Below are positions 7,153 to 10,630 of a stretch of 10,630 nt of DNA, piece after piece. How positions within the stretch are numbered: the first letter of the stretch is position 1; each line of letters starts with the position of its first letter. The notes beneath the pieces are model-generated. The model was not told the origin of the DNA, ran no database searches, and saw nothing but the letters and a program-made list of their open reading frames with translations. Source of the stretch: CBEUVQ01 sp965546615 (GTDB lineage Bacteria; Bacillota; Desulfotomaculia; Desulfotomaculales; Desulfohalotomaculaceae); the NCBI GenBank assembly GCA_965546615.1, contig CBEUVQ010000053.1, positions 1 to 10,630 on the forward strand, given 5' to 3'. Position numbers and translations under genes: made by a program.

Positions 7153-7364
7153 TAATGAATAGTTGTGTTAGTTGTCAGCGCAAACAGCTTTTCCGGCGGA
7201 ACAGGGCAGAGCTCTTTAATTGAGGCTTCAACAATCAAGTTCGGGTCCAACATAGACAAAATTGCTACCCTCTCATCAGTTCTTTGATTGGTGTAAAAGC
7301 CCAGTACACAAAACTGCATATCTTCGCCATACACTTTTATGGTCACAATGTCTCCTATCTTCAC
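7152..7364 (-). CDS. Hypothetical protein, 70 aa
   Basis: I do not recognise this family. The product opens with VKIGDIVTIKVYGEDMQFCVLGFY (residues 1-24, written in pieces: a KIGDIVTIK strand then FCVLGFY), which reads like a small beta-barrel of the type that begins with a 'GD.V.I' turn, and has an alternating polar/hydrophobic centre (RVAILSMLDPNLIVEASI, 32-49). Two cysteines (19 and 53) are too far apart to form an obvious metal site. There is no signal peptide or membrane segment. The GTG start has GGGGGG seven bases upstream. The gene is followed directly by a terminator and preceded by the open reading frame at 7382-7717, whose final TGA lies 17 bp before this start, so the two look like an operon pair. 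Confidence 0.7.
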   Translation of the reverse strand: MKIGDIVTIKVYGEDMQFCVLGFYTNQRTDERVAILSMLDPNLIVEASIKELCPVPPEKLFALTTNTTIH

Positions 7365-7381
7365 AACCGCACCCCCCAGCT

Positions 7382-7507
7382 TCAGTCCGGCCTTTTAATC
7401 TTTATCTTCACTCTTGAGCTTTGCCATACCCGAAAGGTTAATTGCTGCCCTGCTGTAACATATGTTTTAGAAGCTGCAGGTGTGTATGGAATAACTTTGC
7501 TGTTTCG
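7382..7507 (-). pseudogene. In-frame open extension (41 codons) beyond the TAA of the 69-aa gene
   Basis: Reading on past the TAA at 7508-7510 in the same frame gives 41 sense codons and then TGA at 7382-7384. The total from the ATG at 7717 is 112 triplets including both stops. The encoded stretch includes VIPYTPAASKTYVTAGQQ and LTFRVWQSS and ends VKIKIKRPD, a beta-like composition similar to the upstream part. With this extension the gap to the next gene falls from 143 to 17 bp. It may be the severed end of a gene broken by a nonsense change, a product of stop read-through, a sequencing error, or chance: 41 open codons are not rare at this base composition. There is no start or ribosome site of its own. 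Confidence 0.4.
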
Positions 7508-7717
7508 TTAAGGATAAAACTGAGTAGGCGGATTGGTGGAGTACACCCGCACACAGTTGCCCTTTGACCCTCGAAACATTACTTTGTAAAAACGGTCAAA
7601 CTCATCTTTTTTCATTGAAATAGGCTGATTTGGAGTAGTCAATACATTATTGACATAAAAATAGAAATGCACATAGTGCTCGCTTTCCATAACAATCTCA
7701 ACGACATACTTGTCCAT
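7508..7717 (-). CDS. Hypothetical protein, 69 aa, possibly the N-terminal part of a split gene
   Basis: I do not recognise this family. The product is rich in aromatic residues and valine and looks beta-stranded: YVVEIVMESEHYVHFYFYVN (4-23), then PISMKKDEFDRFYKVMFRG (32-50) and CVRVYSTNPPTQFYP (55-69). The alternation resembles a small beta-sandwich or immunoglobulin-like module. There is no membrane segment or signal peptide. The ATG has AGGTGG about ten bases upstream, a good site. The reading frame continues past its TAA for 41 codons toward the next gene, so the 69-residue form may be truncated. No terminator lies between it and the 70-aa gene, suggesting co-transcription. Confidence 0.65.
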   Translation of the reverse strand: MDKYVVEIVMESEHYVHFYFYVNNVLTTPNQPISMKKDEFDRFYKVMFRGSKGNCVRVYSTNPPTQFYP

Positions 7718-7831
7718 GATTATTCACCACCTAAGGCAGAAATATTTTACAAAGCGCTGCAAATTGCGGTGATAAATACCGCTGTTACCAAATTTTCAGC
7801 AGGATTAATAAGAGAATGTTTGTATAAAGGG

Positions 7832-7860
7832 TTTTCCTAATTAATTAATTCTGATACAAT
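7832..7860 (+). promoter_or_regulatory. Candidate extended -10 promoter of the 41-aa gene
   Basis: TGATACAAT at 7852-7860 gives an extended -10 (TG plus TACAAT, 5 of 6). The hexamer 17 bp upstream, TTTTCC (7832-7837), is a poor -35, as is common with extended -10 promoters. It lies about 24 bp before the ribosome-binding region. Confidence 0.45.
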
Positions 7861-7890
7861 TTTACTAAAAAATATAGGAGGAATAAACCT

Positions 7891-8016
7891 ATGCTTGCCG
7901 GTTTTATTTTTTTAAATGTTCTTGGTGCAGCCGCACTGCTCAGCTTTTTCTTAGGTTATATCAGTAAAGGGTACAGTCCGGACGGCCATCGTGATCAACA
8001 AACTATGCGCGGCTAA
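7891..8016 (+). CDS. Small single-pass membrane protein, 41 aa
   Basis: This short gene has a strong AGGAGG (7876-7881) nine bases before an ATG, a promoter-like element upstream and a strong terminator 17 bp after its TAA, so it is a complete monocistronic unit. The product opens with a hydrophobic segment, MLAGFIFLNVLGAALL then SFFLGYI (1-24, with Ala13-Ala15 as three alanines in a row), long enough for one membrane helix. It is followed by a short polar tail SKGYSPDGHRDQQTMRG. The lysine and arginines after the helix favour a cytoplasmic C terminus. I do not recognise the family and cannot give a role. Confidence 0.7.
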   Translation: MLAGFIFLNVLGAAALLSFFLGYISKGYSPDGHRDQQTMRG

Positions 8017-8032
8017 AGGCACTGCATAAATA

Positions 8033-8059
8033 GAACCCGAGTTCTTCTCGGGTTTTTTT
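8033..8059 (+). terminator. Rho-independent terminator of the 41-aa gene
   Basis: A stem with CCCGAG/CTCGGG at its core (GAACCCGAG from 8033, 5-nt loop TTCTT, CTCGGG to 8052) runs into TTTTTTT (8053-8059). It begins 17 bp after the stop codon. Confidence 0.93.
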
Positions 8060-8091
8060 ATTTCAATGAATAGCAATACCTCTTTATTGGG

Positions 8092-8171
8092 TATAATTTA
8101 AACAGCATAATACAATTTTCACTTGAACTTATCCACCCTAAATCTGCCGGACTTAATGTCCGGCATTTTTT
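8092..8171 (+). ncRNA. Possible short RNA or leader transcript between two terminators
   Basis: A perfect TATAAT at 8092-8097 lies downstream of one terminator, and 48 bp later a second strong terminator hairpin follows (8145-8171). No open reading frame with a ribosome site lies between. If the -10 is real, initiation near 8104 would give a transcript of about 65-70 nt. The hexamer at -35 distance (AATAGC) is poor. The alternative is that the second hairpin is a back-up terminator for the 41-aa gene, or an attenuator of the 31-aa gene. Confidence 0.25.
8145..8171 (+). terminator. Rho-independent terminator upstream of the 31-aa gene
   Basis: A perfect 8-bp stem TGCCGGAC/GTCCGGCA (8145-8152 with 8158-8165, 5-nt loop) is followed by TTTTTT (8166-8171). 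It has no annotated gene directly upstream other than the already terminated 41-aa gene. The minus strand has no T-run, so it does not serve the FeoA gene. Confidence 0.88.
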
Positions 8172-8185
8172 ACTGCAAAAAAACT

Positions 8186-8194
8186 TGCTATAAT
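8186..8194 (+). promoter_or_regulatory. Candidate extended -10 promoter of the 31-aa gene
   Basis: TGCTATAAT at 8186-8194 is a perfect -10 with the TG extension, placed 15 bp after the T-run of the preceding terminator. No clear -35 is present (TTTTTT at 17 bp). The ribosome site of the 31-aa gene begins only about 12 bp downstream, so the leader would be very short. Confidence 0.5.
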
Positions 8195-8221
8195 AAGACA
8201 AATAAGGTGGTGAATTTTACA

Positions 8222-8317
8222 GTGAGCAGTACTCAAATTCTTTTTATTACTTTTTTAGCACTAGTCGGCATCGGCGGCTTTCTGTGGGGCTTTTTGGCAG
8301 CACGCAAAAAACAGTAA
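8222..8317 (+). CDS. Very small membrane protein, 31 aa
   Basis: A GTG start follows AGGTGGTG (8205-8212) and an extended -10 promoter. An earlier GTG in the same frame overlaps the ribosome site, so 8222 is the better choice. The product is essentially one membrane helix, QILFITFLALVGIGGFLWGF (5-24), capped by LAARKKQ. The positive C-terminal end predicts N-out/C-in orientation. The stop lies 4 bp from the stop of the convergent FeoA gene. I do not recognise the family. The WGxxxxxxKK ending faintly recalls small transporter subunits, but no such transporter is nearby and the resemblance is too weak for a call. Confidence 0.55.
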   Translation: MSSTQILFITFLALVGIGGFLWGFLAARKKQ

Positions 8318-8321
8318 AAAT

Positions 8322-8561
8322 TTATTCTGCAGCGTAATCAATCAGTATTTTACTTCCTTCCTCCCGGCGAAAAGCAATTGTTGCCCCCCGAACGCAAAAG
8401 GCCTTCGGATCGCCAGCCGGACTAATCCGAACAGCCCGTACCGGCGTACCGGGAACCAGCCCCAAATCCATCATTCTGCGCCGGGTAATCCCCTCTGCTA
8501 AAATCGTGTTAACAACTGCCGTTTTCCCTATCGGCAGATCACTCAGAGTCATGCGCAACAC
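8322..8561 (-). CDS. feoA: FeoA-domain protein, stand-alone
   Basis: A 79-residue FeoA-type SH3-like domain, the usual length of free-standing FeoA, the small cytoplasmic partner of the ferrous iron transporter FeoB. The family core is clear: LSDLPIGKTAVVNTI (6-20), then GITRRRMMDLGLVPGTPVRA (24-43) and ISPAGDPKAFCVRGATIAFR (46-65) with the typical GDP and RG turns. The start is ambiguous among GTG at 8561 (AGGAGG five bases upstream), TTG at the next codon and ATG at codon 4. No feoB or second feoA lies downstream; the next gene on that side is convergent and only 4 bp away. It may therefore act with a FeoB encoded elsewhere, or serve as a FeoA-like regulatory domain. No canonical Fur box or clear promoter was found directly upstream. 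Confidence 0.88.
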   Translation of the reverse strand: MLRMTLSDLPIGKTAVVNTILAEGITRRRMMDLGLVPGTPVRAVRISPAGDPKAFCVRGATIAFRREEGSKILIDYAAE

Positions 8562-8744
8562 AAAACCCTCCTCTTAATTGTTAGCCGGCGTTAACAGTCT
8601 TATCTATCATATGAAATGAGTATTACAATTGTGCCTGATTCCGGCAAGAGCAGCCGGCATCATTTTCAGTACTTTTTGGGATTACTAAAAAACACAAGCT
8701 GCTTATAATTGCAGGTAATTTAGCACACTTCTGTTTTGCAGAAA

Positions 8745-8760
8745 ATTATCGTTGATTATC
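8745..8760 (+). repeat. ATTATC direct repeat at the radical SAM promoter
   Basis: Two copies of ATTATC (8745-8750 and 8755-8760) are spaced one helical turn apart. The second copy overlaps the candidate -35. On the other strand the unit reads GATAAT, the hexamer that makes up canonical Fur sites, but the usual third inverted unit is missing. Possible regulator site; unproven. Confidence 0.35.
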
Positions 8761-8781
8761 TTAAATTCAAAATGTTACAAT
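8752..8781 (+). promoter_or_regulatory. Candidate promoter of the radical SAM gene
   Basis: TTGATT (8752-8757) and TACAAT (8776-8781) are separated by 18 bp and match consensus at 4 and 5 of 6 positions. TGT directly before the -10 makes it an extended -10. The leader of about 28 nt carries AGGAGG (8804-8809) six bases before the ATG. Confidence 0.55.
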
Positions 8782-8815
8782 TTTTTTGATCTCTGCTTAA
8801 CTGAGGAGGCCTGTC

Positions 8816-10000
8816 ATGAGTAAAATTATTGCCCATTCTAAAGATAATCTGTCCGGCGGCAAAAAGATTAAGCTAAGCGATTTTAACATATTGCCGAAAG
8901 AGCCCAACACTGACGAAGCCCTGCTGTTTTCTTCTGAAGAAGGTTATAAAATCATCCCTTTACGACGGGATATTAAAAAGATATACATTGAAGTAACAAC
9001 CTTTTGCAACTTTAGCTGCACCACCTGCATCCGCAACTCCTGGCTGGATGAACAAGGCCAAATGGAATGGTCTACCTTTGAACGAATATTAACTCAACTT
9101 AAGACACTGCCCAAATTAAAGACGGTACATTTCGGCGGCTTTGGTGAACCAATGAGCCACCCCCGCATATTTGATATGCTTAATGCAGTAAAATCTCTGG
9201 GGTTAAAAGTAGAAATGATTACTAACGGCTCTTTCCTAACCCCTAAGAATATAGAAAAACTCATCAAACTACCATTAGATGCAATATTTATCTCGCTTGA
9301 CGGGCCCGATGATGAGGAATACAACCAAATCCGCCAAGCGGACTTTGCACCGGTTTTGGACAGCATTAAATCATTAAATGAAGCTAAGGAGGCAGCTAAC
9401 AGCAAGCTGCCGGAACTCGGCATTGAATTTGTAGCGATGAAGAAAAACTTCCACAAGTTACCCAAATTAGTCCGTTTATCGCTGGAGTTAAAAGCCCGAC
9501 AAGTAATAGTTACCAACGTACTGCCCTACAATGAAGAAATGAAGGATGAAATCCTTTATGATTTGGATGACACTTGGTTAGACCACGGCAAAGACACCAT
9601 TTTGGTTAACTCATACGCCAAAATGCCTTATATGAAAATACGCACCGACCGTCAATGTAAGTTTGTAGAAGATAATGCTGCCGCCATTACTTACAGGGGC
9701 GAAGTAGCGCCCTGTTACGCCCTAATGCACGCTTACAATTGTTACATCTATGGACGAAAAAAACAGATATATCCGTTTTACCTCGGAAATGTTAATAAAT
9801 CTACAATAGGTGATATCTGGACTGACCCGGCCTATGTCAAATTCCGCAGTTTGCTGAAAGATTTTAAATTCCCTTCCTGCACAGATTGTAAATATGTGGA
9901 CGGCTGTTCTTATACCGACACCAACGAATCAGACTGCTGGGGCAATAATCCTTCTTGTGCTGAATGCCTTTGGTCAAGACGAATCATCGCCTGCCCTTAA
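8816..10000 (+). CDS. Radical SAM/SPASM protein, tungsten-cofactor oxidoreductase maturase type
   Basis: A 394-residue radical SAM enzyme. The iron-sulfur motif is CNFSCTTC (Cys64, Cys68, Cys71), preceded by IYIEVTTF. SAM-binding elements follow: GGFGEP (107-112) and ITNGSFLTP (135-143), then ISLDGPDDEEYNQIR (159-173). The C-terminal SPASM-like region is rich in cysteine (281, 300, 309, 355, 358, 364, 374, 381, 384, 393) and ends CAECLWSRRIIACP. From memory this layout and ending match the family named tungsten cofactor oxidoreductase radical SAM maturase, which accompanies aldehyde:ferredoxin-type tungsten oxidoreductases; its exact chemistry is not settled to my knowledge. No such oxidoreductase or pterin-synthesis gene lies in the window, so the partner must be elsewhere. 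If the family call is wrong, it is another SPASM peptide- or protein-modifying enzyme. The start is ATG with a strong ribosome site. An unstructured lysine-rich leader of about 50 residues precedes the core. Confidence 0.85.
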   Translation: MSKIIAHSKDNLSGGKKIKLSDFNILPKEPNTDEALLFSSEEGYKIIPLRRDIKKIYIEVTTFCNFSCTTCIRNSWLDEQGQMEWSTFERILTQLKTLPKLKTVHFGGFGEPMSHPRIFDMLNAVKSLGLKVEMITNGSFLTPKNIEKLIKLPLDAIFISLDGPDDEEYNQIRQADFAPVLDSIKSLNEAKEAANSKLPELGIEFVAMKKNFHKLPKLVRLSLELKARQVIVTNVLPYNEEMKDEILYDLDDTWLDHGKDTILVNSYAKMPYMKIRTDRQCKFVEDNAAAITYRGEVAPCYALMHAYNCYIYGRKKQIYPFYLGNVNKSTIGDIWTDPAYVKFRSLLKDFKFPSCTDCKYVDGCSYTDTNESDCWGNNPSCAECLWSRRIIACP

Positions 10001-10017
10001 AATCCCCTAAAATAAGG

Positions 10018-10047
10018 TAAGGACAGGTATTTTATGACCTGTCCTTA
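10018..10047. terminator. 11-bp hairpin between convergent genes
   Basis: A perfect stem TAAGGACAGGT/ACCTGTCCTTA (10018-10028 with 10037-10047, 8-nt loop) begins 18 bp after the radical SAM stop. The plus strand lacks a T-run after it (AACAATG follows). The minus strand continues CCTTATTTT, also weak. It may be a terminator of low efficiency for either direction or an mRNA 3'-end stabiliser. Confidence 0.5.
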
Positions 10048-10099
10048 AACAATGATTAAATAGTTGTTTGATAATATTTTTCTTAGATAATTTCTCTAT

Positions 10100-10131
10100 A
10101 AAGCCACTCCCTTTTTAAAAGAAGTGACTTT
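10100..10131 (-). terminator. Weak hairpin after the thioredoxin-like gene
   Basis: An imperfect stem (AAAG-C-CACT at 10100-10108 against AGTG-A-CTTT at 10123-10131, one mismatch, with a further CTTT/AAAG inside) lies 30 bp after the thioredoxin-like stop. On the minus strand it ends in TTTATA. This is a weak terminator candidate. Confidence 0.35.
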
Positions 10132-10160
10132 GCTGTAAGCGTTAAGCCGTTTTTTTACAA

Positions 10161-10400
10161 TTACTTTGCTTCTTCAATAAGTTTTTTAATTTCATCTTTG
10201 CTCGGCACCCGGCCGGAAACCTTCACTTTGCCATCTATCACCAAGCCGGGGGTTGACATTACACCGTATTGAACAATTTGGGCAATATCTTCTACCTTCT
10301 CTACATCAGCAGACACATTGGTTTCTGACAGCACTTCCTGCACCCGGCTGTCAAGTTCTTTGCATTTCTTACACCCCGGCCCCAGCACTTTAATTTCCAT
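10161..10400 (-). CDS. Small redox-active disulfide protein, thioredoxin fold
   Basis: A 79-residue minimal thioredoxin-like protein of the kind annotated as thioredoxin family protein or redox-active disulfide protein 2. It opens with the beta strand MEIKVLGPGCKKCKEL, giving the active-site pair Cys10-x-x-Cys13. It then shows the helix DSRVQEVLSE, the strand VSADVEKV, the conserved STPGLVIDGKVKVSGRVPS (49-67, containing the cis-proline of the fold at Pro51) and a C-terminal helix. It has no signal peptide, so it is cytoplasmic. The ATG has AGGGGG eight bases upstream. A strong sigma-A promoter with a palindrome across its spacer and -10 precedes it, so a repressor is likely. In other anaerobes such genes sit beside ArsR-type regulators and permeases; none is within this window, which ends about 230 bp upstream of the gene. 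Substrate unknown. Confidence 0.9.
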   Translation of the reverse strand: MEIKVLGPGCKKCKELDSRVQEVLSETNVSADVEKVEDIAQIVQYGVMSTPGLVIDGKVKVSGRVPSKDEIKKLIEEAK

Positions 10401-10430
10401 ATAATTAACCCCCTTAATATTTTAATCCAA

Positions 10431-10456
10431 TATAATATAAGTATTTTATAATATAA
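10431..10456 (-). repeat. 10-bp AT direct repeat downstream of the promoter
   Basis: TATAATATAA occurs at 10431-10440 and again at 10447-10456 (period 16 bp). It lies between the palindrome and the thioredoxin-like start, around the predicted transcript start. The composition is purely A and T, so chance repetition is possible. Confidence 0.4.
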
Positions 10457-10481
10457 TAACATTATGTTATTGCCTTGACAA
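10453..10481 (-). promoter_or_regulatory. Sigma-A promoter of the thioredoxin-like gene
   Basis: On the minus strand TTGTCA (10476-10481, 5 of 6) and TATTAT (10453-10458, 5 of 6) are exactly 17 bp apart. This is the best-matching promoter in the window. Initiation near 10446 would give a leader of about 46 nt. Confidence 0.65.
10455..10471. promoter_or_regulatory. Perfect 17-bp palindrome, candidate repressor operator
   Basis: AATAACAT-T-ATGTTATT is an uninterrupted 8-1-8 inverted repeat. It covers most of the spacer and part of the -10 of the thioredoxin-like promoter, the position expected for a repressor site. ArsR/SmtB-type regulators are plausible given the gene type, but the regulator is not identified. 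Confidence 0.6.
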
Positions 10482-10606
10482 CAGCACCCCACTATTTCCT
10501 CGTCATCCAAAGGCTGCAGAATAAAAGGAGCGAGACTCAAAATCATTGTGCCGGTTTACTTTATATGCAAAAAATTCGACTGACAATCAATAGTATTTTT
10601 TATCGA

Positions 10607-10624
10607 CTTAAGTGAACACTTAAG
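10607..10624. promoter_or_regulatory. Perfect 18-bp palindrome at the window edge
   Basis: CTTAAGTG-AA-CACTTAAG is an 8-2-8 perfect inverted repeat. No gene is visible between it and the thioredoxin-like promoter (10482-10606 holds no convincing reading frame). It could be an operator or terminator stem belonging to a gene beyond the right edge; no T-run is visible on the minus strand side, and the plus side is cut off. Confidence 0.4.
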
Positions 10625-10630
10625 CTATAA

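Noticed and set aside
7395..7427. Ten-codon ATG frame on the minus strand between the two small genes
   Set aside because: No purine-rich ribosome site precedes the ATG, it is very short, and the overlapping extension of the 69-aa gene explains the region better.
7766..7782. Inverted repeat GCGGT/ACCGC between the divergent 69-aa and 41-aa genes
   Set aside because: A 5-bp stem with no clear relation to a promoter; could be chance.
8641..8657. Short G+C inverted repeat (CCGGC/GCCGG, 7-nt loop) between feoA and the radical SAM gene
   Set aside because: Only 5 bp of stem and no T-run on either strand; too short to support a terminator or operator.
9384..9400. AGGAGG-like sequence inside the radical SAM gene
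   Set aside because: No start codon at a useful distance opens a meaningful frame; the gene is intact through this point.
10475..10480. Perfect plus-strand TTGACA near the thioredoxin-like promoter
   Set aside because: No -10 element lies 15-19 bp downstream on the plus strand; the hexamer overlaps the minus-strand TTGTCA, which has a proper partner.
10301..10546. Minus-strand 81-codon reading frame upstream of and overlapping the thioredoxin-like gene
   Set aside because: It has no ribosome site, runs through the strong promoter and palindrome, and overlaps the real gene in another frame; its composition is that of AT-rich non-coding DNA.

Overview
The window comes from an endospore-forming, anaerobic Firmicute, most likely a Clostridia lineage. 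The support is a spoIIIAA gene, a CD1247-type protein beside efp and aroQ, an apparent tungsten-cofactor oxidoreductase maturase (family recognised from memory), moderate G+C, strong AGGAGG-type ribosome sites and frequent GTG/TTG starts. All functional calls are from reading the sequence; no search was run.

Positions 1-5594, read on the minus strand, hold a housekeeping/sporulation island: aroQ (type II dehydroquinase) -> M24B Xaa-Pro aminopeptidase -> efp, then a CD1247-like acidic zinc-ribbon protein, a CoA-disulfide reductase with a C-terminal rhodanese domain, and the start of spoIIIAA, cut by the window edge. aroQ and the peptidase overlap by one base. efp, the CD1247-like gene and the reductase each have a terminator-like hairpin downstream, so the reductase looks like an independent insert between the CD1247-like gene and spoIIIAA. 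spoIIIAA has a sigma-E-like promoter of its own.

Positions 5685-7717 (minus strand) hold a PmbA/TldE-type TldD-family gene with no TldD partner in view, preceded by two small unknown genes. The first of these (7508-7717) ends in a TAA after which the same frame stays open for 41 more codons. Its second stop lies 17 bp before the next start, so the gene may have been split by a nonsense change.

Positions 7718-8561 hold two very small single-membrane-segment proteins on the plus strand (41 and 31 aa). Terminators and extended -10 promoters are packed between them, with a possible short RNA. A stand-alone FeoA-domain protein converges on the second one.

Positions 8562-10630 hold a radical-SAM/SPASM protein that I recognise as the tungsten-oxidoreductase maturase type, with a good promoter and an ATTATC direct repeat at its -35, and, convergent with it, a thioredoxin-fold small disulfide protein (CxxC). 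The promoter of the latter is overlapped by a perfect 17-bp palindrome, which looks like a repressor operator. A second perfect palindrome (18 bp) lies at the right edge. No intergenic gap exceeds about 255 bp. I saw no rRNA, tRNA, CRISPR array, insertion sequence or prophage gene.
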